Source: Sedimentisphaerales bacterium (GTDB lineage: Bacteria; Planctomycetota; Phycisphaerae; Sedimentisphaerales; Anaerohalosphaeraceae). From it: a stretch of DNA of 49,525 nt. Positions 33,025 through 42,900 of this stretch are shown here, piece after piece. Position 1 is the first letter of the stretch; every line of letters begins with the position of its first letter. Where the stretch lies: contig JANQGW010000187.1 in NCBI GenBank assembly GCA_028282905.1, forward strand, positions 1-49,525, given 5' to 3'. Below the pieces are notes generated by a model. It saw only the letters and a program-made list of their open reading frames with translations. It was not told where the DNA came from and did no database searches. Both the position numbers and the translations under genes were made by a program.

Positions 33025-35034
33025 ATGAGCAAAAAGTTGTTTTTTATCTTAGTGGTTATTGTGTGTGTGGCGGCCAGCGCATCTGCGGGGATGCCCGGCT
33101 GGAAAGCGCAGGCAACTGCGACAGCCGGTAACGTGGTGGCAGATGATACCGGTTATACCTTCGATGGCACAGCAGGTATAGACTTTGATTACGGCGATTT
33201 GACTACCGGGACGGGAGCGACGATTGAATTGATCTTTGATGTGACGGACACCGGTGCCGTTTCTACGGCGATTGCTGCTGTTCCCGGGGGAAGCACCAAC
33301 CCGAATGGTTATAAACTTGATCAGTGGAATCGACAGGGTGTTTTCGGCATGACTGTCCCGGGTGTTGGTGATTATACTTTCAACGGTGCTCCTTCGGCTT
33401 TTGATGCTTTTACCCATGCGGTCTTTGTGAACCGCGCAGACGGCCAGTATGAGCTTTATATCAATGGCGTTTCGATGGGAACGGGTTCACGCGGCGGCAG
33501 TTGGGTAACCAACGGCGGCCTCGGTCGTCTGGGTTGTATGCAGAGTACTACAAATGATAATATTGATGTCTGTACCGGAACAATCTATGCCGTAGCGACT
33601 TATGATAACGCTTTGGATGCGGGCCAGATTGCTGCATTGTACACCTCAACAACAACACAAGCTTCTTTGGTTGCTCCTGCGCCGAACGGTGTGGGTGATG
33701 TTGCCGTTGATGCCCAGCTTGTCTGGGCTGCTCCGGGCGCATACGATCCTGTTGGGTATCGGGTATTTTTTGGTACGACAGAACCGAATGATTTGGAAGC
33801 TGACTATGGTCTTACTGAACTGACCAGTGGTATTGAGGACATTACAACGATCGATCCTTCACCGGCAGGTGATTTGGATAACCTGACGACTTATCATTGG
33901 GTTGTTGATACATATGAGCCAAATGCTGTGGCGCCCTTATTGCATCGGGGTTTTTACTGGAGTTTCACGACGATCACGGCTGAAGCCAAAATTCTTACTG
34001 ATAATGTCAATGATCAAACTGTCGTTGCCGGTACGGATGCGACCTTCTCCGTAGGTGGTGTCAACGTAACGGATTACCAATGGTATGGTCCTGCAGGTGA
34101 GATTGCCGGTGCGGACTCCAACACATTGACCATTTCGAATGTTCAGCTGGCGGATGAGGGACTGTATTACTGTGTCGTGGACAATTCGGCTAATCCCAGC
34201 CCCAAGACTTCTCGTGAAGCATACCTGATGACCCAGCGTGATGTTTCTGTATGGAATTTCGAGAATAGTGATCTGGCCGATTCAATCGGTGACAATGACG
34301 GTACGGCTCCCGGTCCGGTTTATGTCGGAGAGGGAATTGTTGGTTCGACATCGCTTGATGTGACGCTCGACGATCCCAATACTTACGTGACGGTTTCTCG
34401 GGTTGATGAATTGAACAATGCCGTTAGCTTTACAATTGAAGCCTGGGTTAAGCCTGAGGCAATCACCAGTTACCATGCGATCATCAGCAGTCGGGGTGTT
34501 GCTGAAGAAGTGGGAGTTATTGACAATGGTTATACTGTCTATATTCTTCCTAATGGTGGTGTTGGTTTTTGGGTCTATAACGGCACGACTAATTCCGCAA
34601 CAAACACTGCCGGTGATTTTGTGACAGCCGGCGAGTGGAACTATATTGTAGTGACATTTGATAAGGGTGCTGCAACGGTTTATATCAATGGTCGTCAGCG
34701 TGCTTTTGGTGAAAACAAGGTTATGTCAAGAAATATCACAACCGACGTTTACATTGGTGCCGGATCCAATGAAACCGAAAATGCGACATGGTATTACAAT
34801 GGTTTGATTGACCAGGTCAGAATTGCCAGCACAATATTGGATAATTATGCGGTTGCCAATAACTATGTGGCCCAATTCCCGGATGCTGATATCTGTGTCG
34901 AACAGACAGGTCTGGATTACGATCTGGATGGTGACTGTGATGTCGACCTGGCAGATTTTGCAATGCTGGTCTCCGAATGGCTCAATTGTAATCGTGTTGC
35001 CGGTACTACAAGCGGTTTCGAAGATTGTCGATGA
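33025..35034 (+). CDS. Secreted LamG-Fn3-Ig-LamG-dockerin-like protein
   Basis: 669 aa. Signal peptide MSKKLFFILVVIVCVAASAS. The first LamG-like domain (about 22-210) nearly repeats that of the preceding gene. An Fn3-like segment follows (VGYRVFFGTTEPNDLEADYG). Next is an Ig-like domain (about 320-400; YQWYGPAGEIAGAD, LADEGLYYCVVDN). A second, different LamG domain follows at about 405-610 (FTIEAWVKPEAITSYHAIIS). The end holds a single dockerin-type calcium loop (DYDLDGDCDVDLADFAMLVS). AAGGAG lies 7 nt before the ATG. Probably a cell-surface or secreted adhesion/glycan-binding protein; no catalytic residues recognised. Confidence 0.86.
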   Translation: MSKKLFFILVVIVCVAASASAGMPGWKAQATATAGNVVADDTGYTFDGTAGIDFDYGDLTTGTGATIELIFDVTDTGAVSTAIAAVPGGSTNPNGYKLDQWNRQGVFGMTVPGVGDYTFNGAPSAFDAFTHAVFVNRADGQYELYINGVSMGTGSRGGSWVTNGGLGRLGCMQSTTNDNIDVCTGTIYAVATYDNALDAGQIAALYTSTTTQASLVAPAPNGVGDVAVDAQLVWAAPGAYDPVGYRVFFGTTEPNDLEADYGLTELTSGIEDITTIDPSPAGDLDNLTTYHWVVDTYEPNAVAPLLHRGFYWSFTTITAEAKILTDNVNDQTVVAGTDATFSVGGVNVTDYQWYGPAGEIAGADSNTLTISNVQLADEGLYYCVVDNSANPSPKTSREAYLMTQRDVSVWNFENSDLADSIGDNDGTAPGPVYVGEGIVGSTSLDVTLDDPNTYVTVSRVDELNNAVSFTIEAWVKPEAITSYHAIISSRGVAEEVGVIDNGYTVYILPNGGVGFWVYNGTTNSATNTAGDFVTAGEWNYIVVTFDKGAATVYINGRQRAFGENKVMSRNITTDVYIGAGSNETENATWYYNGLIDQVRIASTILDNYAVANNYVAQFPDADICVEQTGLDYDLDGDCDVDLADFAMLVSEWLNCNRVAGTTSGFEDCR

Positions 35035-35104
35035 TTAGCATGTAAAGCCTGCTCTAAGCGAGTAGGAAGTTCTGTCACTTAGAAGAGAATTATATTGAAG
35101 TTAA

Positions 35105-35145
35105 CCGACAGGAGCCCGAGCGATAATGCTTCGGGTTCCTGTTGG
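35105..35145 (+). terminator. Long hairpin after the LamG-Ig gene
   Basis: CCGACAGGAGCCCGA (35105-35119) pairs with TCGGGTTCCTGTTGG (35131-35145) with wobble pairs. It ends the 33025-35034 unit 40 nt before the next gene; the T-tract is weak. Confidence 0.6.
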
Positions 35146-35185
35146 CTCTTGAGATAACAACTAGTTTTTCCTTAATGGGGGAATC

Positions 35186-37864
35186 ATGAACAAAGCTTTA
35201 TTTTTCATTTTGGTTTTCACTTTAAGTGCAATCGTTTCTGCATCGCCTGATTTGGCCGTTTGGAAAATACAGGCCGCGGCGACAGCCGGCAACGTTGTAG
35301 TCGATGATGCCGGTTATACCTTCGATGGGACGGAAGGCATGGACTATGATTACGGTGATTTGACGGGTGGAGCCGGGGCCACGGTTGAATTTATTTTTAA
35401 CGTGATGGATACGGGTGCCGTCTCTACAGCACTCGCTGCTGTTCCCGGCGGGGATTCTCACCCCAATGGTTACAAACTTGATCAGTGGAACAGAACGGGC
35501 GTTTTTGGTATGACGGTGCCGGGTGTTGGGGACTATCGTTTCGACGGCGCTGCGTCTGCTTTTGATGCGGATGTTCATGTTGTCTTTGTAAACCGCACAG
35601 ACGGCCAGTATGAGATTTTTGTCAATGGTGTCTCGATGGGGACCGATACGCGGGGTGACTCGTGGGTTACTGATGGAGGGATTGGTCGTCTGGGCTGTAT
35701 GCAGAGAATTGGTACGAATGACAATATTGATGTTTGCACGGGGACGTTCTACGGCGTGGCAACTTATAATCGTGCGCTGACAGCAGCTGAAATCGCTGAC
35801 CTGTATCTCGCCACAGAGGCAGATAGTTTTCCTGCTAATTTGGCCATATGGCAAGCGCAGGCTCAAGCCACGAGTGACAATGTTGTTGCTGATAAGACGG
35901 GGTGGACATTCGACGGCACGGCTGGAATTGATTATGATTACGGTGATTTGACCGGTGGAGACGGTGGCACGGTTGAATTTATCTTTAATCTGACGGATAC
36001 TGCCGCTGTTTCGACTGCGATTGCCGCGGTTCCCGGGAGCAGCACCCATCCGAATGGTTATAAACTTGAACAGTATAACGGTACAGGTATTTTCGGAATG
36101 ACCGTTCCGGGTGTTGGAGATTATCGTTTTAACAGTGCTCCTTCTGTCTATGATGCTGATGTTCATGTTGTTTTTGTAAACCGCACAGACGGCCAGTATG
36201 AAATTTTTATTAACGGTGTCTCGATGGGAACGGATACACGCGGCGGAGACTGGATGACCAATGGCGGTCTCGGTCGACTGGGTTGTATGCAGCTTGTGGG
36301 CTCAAATGATAATATTGATGTCTGCTCAGGAACCATCTATGCTGTTGCCACTTACGATCGCGCTTTAACTGCGACGGAAATTACAGAACTATTCCTTGCG
36401 ACAACACTTGCGACCAAAACCAAAGCAACCTTGGTGGAACCGGCGCCAAACGGTAATTCCGGAATTTCTGTGGATACTCCATTAGTCTGGGCGGCGCCAA
36501 ATTCTTATACACCTGTTGGATATCGGGTGTACTTTGGGAGTACTGAGCCGAATGACCAGCAAGCTGATTACGGCTTGACTGAACTGACCGCAGGAATAGA
36601 GAATATTACAACGATAGATCCTTCACCTTTGGGCGGTCTGGATGCCCTGACCACCTATTACTGGGTGGTTGACACATACGAATCAAATTCACCGGATGCT
36701 CCCATACTGCATCAGGGTGACTATTGGCATTTTACGACGGAATGGCAGCCTCTTCCGCCCTGTGCATATTATCGTTTTGACGGTGACGTTAATGGTGACT
36801 GTTTTGTTGATATAACGGATCTGATGCTGTTGGCACATGACTGGATGCAGGCGGCCGTTGTGGCAGACACGGATATCAACGAGGACTCTAAAGTGAATAT
36901 GGCTGACTATTCCTATGTCGGACGTGACTGGCAGTCCTATGTAAACAATGAACCAAGTATTTTGATTCTGTCCTGCCATCCGGATGATGAAGGGATTTTC
37001 TTCGGTGGTGTTATGTCGTATTATCCTCAGGTAGAAAATGTTCGTACGTATCATATTTCCATGACCAGCGGTGACTATAATCGACCTCCGGAGATTCGTG
37101 AAGACGAACTCACCAATGCGGATACCATCTATTATGGTCGTCCGGTGACAACATCGATTGGTTCACCGCTTGATACGGTGATTGACACTTCTGCGGATCT
37201 GTTCTTTCCACGGTTCAAAGATGAACCGACAAACATAGTGAATACGTATGATTATTGGTACGATGGCATCCTGGACTACGATGATTCAGAACTCGGTAAG
37301 CAAAAGGCGATTGATACGCTTGCGAGCTATATTCGCATCTTGAAACCGACGGTAATTGTTGGTCATGACATTGACGGTGAATACGGGCACGGCAACCATA
37401 AAGCGACTGGGACCGCCTTGGCAGCATGCTATGATCGTGCAGCTGACCCAGGTTATGTCGATGGGAACGATCTCTGGCTGGCCATGAAGCTTTATATCCA
37501 TCAGTCAGAAGGGAATGGCCTGGGAACACCGGGATATACATTTATTAATTGGCTGTTTCACGATTATTTAGAAGAAACCTCCATTGATACGGATGGTGAC
37601 GGAAGCCCCGATATGACTCCAAGGCAAGTCACGAATGTGGGCCTTAAAGAACACTATTCACAGGGCGCCTATGATGCTTCAACGGTCTATGAAACGGGTG
37701 AGTCCTTTGATAGTCACCATTCGGAATGGTGGGGTCTATACCGCTCAACTGTTGGGCCCGACACAATCGCTGCGCCGTTTACGATCATGGGTAAAGACTA
37801 TAATGATGGAACCAATGACGGCTGGGCCATTGGAAATTTCTTTGAGAATATTCCAGGTTTCTGA
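35186..37864 (+). CDS. Secreted LamG-LamG-Fn3-dockerin-like protein with PIG-L deacetylase domain
   Basis: 892 aa. Signal peptide MNKALFFILVFTLSAIVSAS. Two tandem LamG-like domains (about 22-205 and 215-405) repeat those of the two preceding secreted proteins. An Fn3-like segment (VGYRVYFGSTEPNDQQADYG) and a dockerin-like stretch (GDVNGDCFVDITDLMLLAHD) follow. From about residue 590 there is a LmbE/PIG-L-type deacetylase: HPDDE at 598-602 and the second metal motif YGHGNHKATG with His735 and His738. PIG-L enzymes remove acetyl from GlcNAc-containing substrates using zinc. A secreted form with carbohydrate-binding-like domains suggests action on outside glycans; the substrate is unknown. Confidence 0.86.
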   Translation: MNKALFFILVFTLSAIVSASPDLAVWKIQAAATAGNVVVDDAGYTFDGTEGMDYDYGDLTGGAGATVEFIFNVMDTGAVSTALAAVPGGDSHPNGYKLDQWNRTGVFGMTVPGVGDYRFDGAASAFDADVHVVFVNRTDGQYEIFVNGVSMGTDTRGDSWVTDGGIGRLGCMQRIGTNDNIDVCTGTFYGVATYNRALTAAEIADLYLATEADSFPANLAIWQAQAQATSDNVVADKTGWTFDGTAGIDYDYGDLTGGDGGTVEFIFNLTDTAAVSTAIAAVPGSSTHPNGYKLEQYNGTGIFGMTVPGVGDYRFNSAPSVYDADVHVVFVNRTDGQYEIFINGVSMGTDTRGGDWMTNGGLGRLGCMQLVGSNDNIDVCSGTIYAVATYDRALTATEITELFLATTLATKTKATLVEPAPNGNSGISVDTPLVWAAPNSYTPVGYRVYFGSTEPNDQQADYGLTELTAGIENITTIDPSPLGGLDALTTYYWVVDTYESNSPDAPILHQGDYWHFTTEWQPLPPCAYYRFDGDVNGDCFVDITDLMLLAHDWMQAAVVADTDINEDSKVNMADYSYVGRDWQSYVNNEPSILILSCHPDDEGIFFGGVMSYYPQVENVRTYHISMTSGDYNRPPEIREDELTNADTIYYGRPVTTSIGSPLDTVIDTSADLFFPRFKDEPTNIVNTYDYWYDGILDYDDSELGKQKAIDTLASYIRILKPTVIVGHDIDGEYGHGNHKATGTALAACYDRAADPGYVDGNDLWLAMKLYIHQSEGNGLGTPGYTFINWLFHDYLEETSIDTDGDGSPDMTPRQVTNVGLKEHYSQGAYDASTVYETGESFDSHHSEWWGLYRSTVGPDTIAAPFTIMGKDYNDGTNDGWAIGNFFENIPGF

Positions 37865-37881
37865 TATATGGATTTAGAGAA

Positions 37882-37914
37882 GTGCGCCGGAATCTGACGG
37901 CGCACTCTTCTTTA
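37882..37914 (+). terminator. Terminator after the PIG-L gene
   Basis: GTGCGCCG (37882-37889) pairs with CGGCGCAC (37898-37905) and TCTTCTTTA follows. The stem covers the GTG at 37882, which argues against that codon as the start of the next gene. Confidence 0.65.
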
Positions 37915-37992
37915 TGGAAAATTCAACCATTATTGAGTATGCAGAACAACATTGACAATCCGGAAAGTAACATCTTAGTGGGATTATGGCGT

Positions 37993-39306
37993 ATGACAGA
38001 TAGTGAATTCATCTCTGACGTTGAATCGGATTGCGTAAAATTGGAAGAGAATATGCCGGATGCAGTATCTTGCGAAAAGACTCCGCCGGCTGATGAAGCG
38101 GTTGCTCCACCTGCCAAACCAGCGAAGCCGCAGCGGCTTGCTTCGCTGGATGCGCTGCGCGGCTTTGATATGTTCTGGATCATCGGAGGGGGGACTTTAT
38201 TCGCTGCGGTCGCGGCCTATTTCGAATCCTCCTTTCCATTTTTACAAGAGAAGGTCATTCCGCAGATGACGCATGTTCAGTGGCACGGGTTTGTGCTGCA
38301 TGATTTGATTTTTCCGCTGTTTATTTTTCTCGCAGGAGTGTCGGTCAGTTTCTCCCTCTCTCGCAGAGCCGAAAAACAGATTTCTAAAAAGAAGGTGCTG
38401 TTTCAGGCGGCCAAACGCGCGTTGCTGCTTATTATTCTGGGGTGTGTCTATAACGGCATGCTTAATTTCCCCGGCTGGGGCAATATCCGCTACGGCTCAG
38501 TATTAGGGCATATCGGCATTGCCTATTTCTTCGCGGCGGTTATCTACCTGTTTGCTGATCTGCGTCACCGCGTCATCTGGACAGTTGGAATTTTGCTGGG
38601 CTATTACGCGGCCTTACGGTTTATCACAGTCCCCGGCGGGGCTATGGGCAACATTACCATGAATGGTAATGTTGCCAGTTATATTGACCGATTTTTCCTT
38701 CCCGGGCGTCTGCTCTATAAGGGCGTTCATGACCCGGAAGGTGTCTTTAATGCCATCCCTGCGGTGGCAAGCTGTCTGCTGGGAGCACTGACCGGCGATT
38801 TTCTGCGAAATGAAAAGATTCATCAATTAAAGAAAGCCGGCGGCATGCTCATTGCGGGAATTGCCGCGTTATTACTGGCCAGACTTTGGCACTCAGGCTT
38901 TCATTTCCATGAGGGCTTTTTCAATCCGTTTATCATTCCGACGGATGAGTCGGTCATCGGCAATGCCCTCAGTTTTCCGATCAACAAAAACCTCTGGACC
39001 AGTTCGTTTGTCCTGCATACGGCCGGCTGGGGCTTGATCTTATTCAGTGTGTTTTACTTTTTTATTGATATCTGCAAACTGCGTTGGACGGCCTATTTCT
39101 TTATCGTCATCGGTGCCAATCCGATTGCGATTTATATGGCTCAGCGTTTGGTCAATTTTAATGCCATCAAAAACAATCTCTTTGGCGGGTTTATCAAGTG
39201 GTGCCCAGCCGAATATCAAGCCATTGTCGGCTCCGTTTGTTTTATCCTGACCTGGTGGCTCATTTTACTGTTTTGCTATCGTAAAAAGATCTTTCTGAAG
39301 GTCTGA
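37993..39306 (+). CDS. DUF5009/NagX-like membrane acyltransferase
   Basis: Start uncertain; ATG 37993 gives 437 aa (MTDSEFISDVESDCVKLEEN), ATG 37939 is the alternative. After a charged, Pro-rich cytosolic N-terminus comes the signature RLASLDALRGFDMFWIIGGG and about ten hydrophobic segments. HVQWHGFVLHDLIFPLFIFL carries the conserved His. The family includes heparan-alpha-glucosaminide N-acetyltransferase-like proteins, which move acetyl groups across the membrane to amino sugars. With a PIG-L deacetylase gene next door, both putting acetyl on and taking it off glycans may be encoded here; this is inference. Confidence 0.8.
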   Translation: MTDSEFISDVESDCVKLEENMPDAVSCEKTPPADEAVAPPAKPAKPQRLASLDALRGFDMFWIIGGGTLFAAVAAYFESSFPFLQEKVIPQMTHVQWHGFVLHDLIFPLFIFLAGVSVSFSLSRRAEKQISKKKVLFQAAKRALLLIILGCVYNGMLNFPGWGNIRYGSVLGHIGIAYFFAAVIYLFADLRHRVIWTVGILLGYYAALRFITVPGGAMGNITMNGNVASYIDRFFLPGRLLYKGVHDPEGVFNAIPAVASCLLGALTGDFLRNEKIHQLKKAGGMLIAGIAALLLARLWHSGFHFHEGFFNPFIIPTDESVIGNALSFPINKNLWTSSFVLHTAGWGLILFSVFYFFIDICKLRWTAYFFIVIGANPIAIYMAQRLVNFNAIKNNLFGGFIKWCPAEYQAIVGSVCFILTWWLILLFCYRKKIFLKV

Positions 39307-39334
39307 TAAGTCATTTTACAAAATTAAAATCATT

Positions 39335-39877
39335 ATGAATATAACTAAAAATATTATTCTTGATACGGCAATTAAACTCCTGCTGGTGGTTGCTATGATC
39401 TTCTGTTCAGGCTTCGCGATGGTTCAATACGGCCGGTTCGCCTCCCGAAAGCCGGTGATCCAAAGTGATAAAGAAGGAGTGATAGTGCTGAAAGCAGCAG
39501 ACGCTGAAATTCTCGGCCCCGGCAGTGCCCGGCTCGAACAATACGCCGGCCAGCAGGACATCGGTTACTGGGACAGCACTGCCCAGTCACTCAAATACCG
39601 TTTAAAGGTAGATAGGACAAATGTTTACGAAATTCGGCTGACCTATTCGCTGCCGGCTGGTCAAAAGACTGAATTCCGGATTTCTGTTGGCGACCGGCAG
39701 ATTGATAGCCTCATTGAAGGTCAGGGCGGCTGGGATCACTGGCGAGAGACAGTGGTTGGAAAAGTTGAGATTTCAGCGGGTCAAACACATGATCTTCTGG
39801 TAATACCGCTGAATACCTTTGGAAAAGAAGGGGTTATGAACTTTTGTCAACTAACAATAACGCCGATATCAGAGTGA
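39335..39877 (+). CDS. Membrane-anchored carbohydrate-binding-like protein
   Basis: 180 aa. One N-terminal membrane segment (about 10-30, AIKLLLVVAMIFCSGFAMVQ), then a beta-rich domain. The pattern GYWDSTAQSLKYRLKVDRTN, VYEIRLTYSLPAGQKTEFRI and WDHWRETVVGKVEISAGQTH resembles the accessory carbohydrate-binding domain found at the C-terminus of many fucosidases and sulfatases. It has no visible catalytic residues. It follows the acyltransferase gene by 28 nt and may be cotranscribed. Confidence 0.65.
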   Translation: MNITKNIILDTAIKLLLVVAMIFCSGFAMVQYGRFASRKPVIQSDKEGVIVLKAADAEILGPGSARLEQYAGQQDIGYWDSTAQSLKYRLKVDRTNVYEIRLTYSLPAGQKTEFRISVGDRQIDSLIEGQGGWDHWRETVVGKVEISAGQTHDLLVIPLNTFGKEGVMNFCQLTITPISE

Positions 39878-39994
39878 TATAGGCATTTTTTCGAAATTCG
39901 ATGTTCCGGCAGACTAAAATAAGTGGTCCATTTGCCAATCAAGGTCGTATAAAAGCTTATAAGAGAATTGATACTTATATATGGGGTGCGTGAT

Positions 39995-42900
39995 ATGAAT
40001 AAGTTGTACCGTCTCATTGCTTGCTGGTTTTGTTTTGCTGTTACTGTAGAGGCGGCTGGTCTTTCAGGTTGGAATATGCTTATTGAGGGGGCTTCGCCGC
40101 TGCATTGGTATAAATTTGATGAAGCTTCAGGCACGAACTGTCTGGATAGCGGTAGTGGAGCGATGTCAGGGACTTATGACGGTGTTTCGATCGCGCAGGA
40201 AGGTATGCTGGAGTCCGGTCAGGCGGTTTTGTTTTCAGGAACAGGAGCCAACCGCATAACGTTTGGAAGTGCCGGTGATTTAAGCGGTGACTGGACAGCT
40301 GAATATATCGTTAAGAAACTTGGCGCGTCCACCCAATGTCTGCATGACTCTTCAGCACTGTCGCTCCGGCTTGTACAGTGGAATTCAGATGAAGTTGGAT
40401 TTACCAAGTATGGCACTGCTGATTACAAATTTACTGCCCTACCGGGCCATTCGCTTGTCATTCCAAGCGATGAATGGGTTCATCTTGTATTTCGTCGTAT
40501 CTCAGGGACCGGAACCCAGGTCTTTGTTAATGGCCTGCAAGTCGGCAGTACCTCCAGCAGTATTGATTGTCCCCGTGACCAGATCGGTGCTCATTTATCG
40601 GGAGCCGATCCTTTGAATGCCTGCTTGGATGAGGCGGTCATTTACGGACGCGCATTATCCGATCAAGAGATTCAGCAGCACTCAGACGTTGTATATTCTT
40701 ATCTGGTTCCGGATGATTTTGATTCGTATTCGGACAATTCAGCGTTGGCTTCGGTCTGGACGATTGGTTCCGGCAGTCTGTTGCTGGAAACGACACAGAC
40801 CCATGGCGGTACCTTGCAATCGATGCGAATTGATTATGCCGGTGGTGCAGTGATTACAAAGGATTTGTCCGAGACTTTTGATTATTCCTCGTTTGACGGC
40901 AAGGACCTGGTCCTCTGGTTTATGGGGGATTTTTCCAATATGCCAGGGGATGTGGTTTTCCGCGTAATAGATGACAGCAGCCATGTGGTTGACAGTTTAA
41001 CATTAACCAATGCCGCCACGCGTGATCGTTGGTCAATGATCGGTGTTAAAGTTGACACGACAGCAAGCCCTAACTGGAATCGTGTACGCCAAATCCAGAT
41101 TGAAGTGACCGGCTCGGGCACTTTGTATGTTGACAGCCTGGCATATGACAACCGAAGTTCTGCGATTACCGGTGATCTCAATCTGGACAGCGGGGTTGAT
41201 ATGGCGGACTTGCTGCTGCTGATCGAGCAGTGGATGGACGCCAACTGTTTTGGCTACGGTTGTGGTGACCTGGACCAAACAGGCGGTGTTGGACTCAGTG
41301 ATCTGGCTTTGCTGGCAGAGAACTGGGGGTATGAGAGTCAGACGCTGGTTATTTCCGAGTTTATGGCGGCTAATTCCTATATCCCGGCGACCAACCCGAC
41401 GGATATCTATACGCTGGTGGACGGTGCAAAAGACCATCCCGACTGGATCGAGCTTCACAATCCCGATTCCGAGGGCAGCGTTTCATTGGAAGGGTGGTAC
41501 CTAACCGATGATGCGGGCAATTTGACGAAGTGGCGTTTTCCTGCTGCGATGATCGAGCCGGGAGGGTATCGTGTGATTTGGGCCTCGCGCAAGACTGCCG
41601 AGGAACACCCGGGCAATTATCCGTATATTGACGATCGGGGCGACCTGCATACGAATTTCAAACTGAGTCAGGACGGCGAATACCTGGCCCTGGTTCGGCC
41701 GGATGGTGTGACGATTGCCCAGCAGTTCAACAAATATCCCAAGCAGCGAGGATTGATCTCCTACGGTATCGATCCTGCCGACCGGCAGGGTTTTCTTCTT
41801 ACTCCGACGCCCGGTATCGAAAACAGCAGCGCCTGGCTCGGCGAGGTGGCCGATACAAAGTTCAATATTGATCGCGGCTTTTATGAGTCGCCGATAGATG
41901 TGACGATTTCCTGTCAGACTGAAGGGGCGACCATTCGTTACACACTGGATGCCTCGACGCCGACTTTAACCAATGGGATTACCTATACCTCCGGCAATCC
42001 CATTCACATTGATTCGACGAGTTGTTTGCGGGCGGCAGCCTTTAAGGCCGGCTGGCTTTCCAGTGATGTCGATACCCAGACGTATCTCTTTTTGGATGAT
42101 GTGATTGTCCAGTCACCGAATGGTGAAACTCCTCCCGGCTGGCCGTCAAGCAGTGTCAACGGCCAGGTCTTTGAGTACGGCATGGACCCGGATATCACCG
42201 GCAGTGCCGAATACGGCGCGCAGATGCGAGATGCCTTAACGCAGATTGACTCTATTTCGCTGGTGACCGATTTTGAGCATTTAACCTCTCCTTCAAGCGG
42301 TATTTATGTCAATGCCACGATGGAAGGGGTTTTGTGGGAACGCCCCGTTTCGGCCGAACTGATTCGCCGGGACGGCAGCAAAGGCTTCCAGGCCAACGCT
42401 GGTTTCCGTATTCGCGGTGCCTACAGCCGAACCGACAGCAATCCCAAGCATTCCTTCCGCCTGCTGTTTAAGAGCGGCTACGGCCCGGGTGAACTCAAAT
42501 ACCCCGTCTTCGACAATGAAGGTGTCGATGAATTTGACAACCTCGACCTGCGAACGGCACAGAACTATGCCTGGAGCAATTGGGGCAATGACGGCAGCCG
42601 TAATACGATCATTCGCGATGTCTATTCACGCGACCTGCAGCGTGCAATGGGCCGTCCCTACACCCGCAGCCGCTATTATCATTTGTATCTCAACGGCCAG
42701 TACTGGGGCATCTATCAGAGCCAGGAACGCTCGGAGGCCTCCTATGCCGAGTCCTACTTGGGCGGTTACTCTGAATACTATGATGTGATCAAAACCGACA
42801 GCTATCGAACGTCGTTTACCGACGGCTCACTGGACCAATGGAACGCACTGTGGCATCTGTGCGAAGCTGGTTTTGAGACGGACGAAAAGTATTATGCTGT

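Noticed and set aside
35222..36166. 314-codon - strand open frame opposite the LamG-PIG-L gene
   Set aside because: Repeats of the LamG coding sequence create similar antisense frames; no independent coding evidence.
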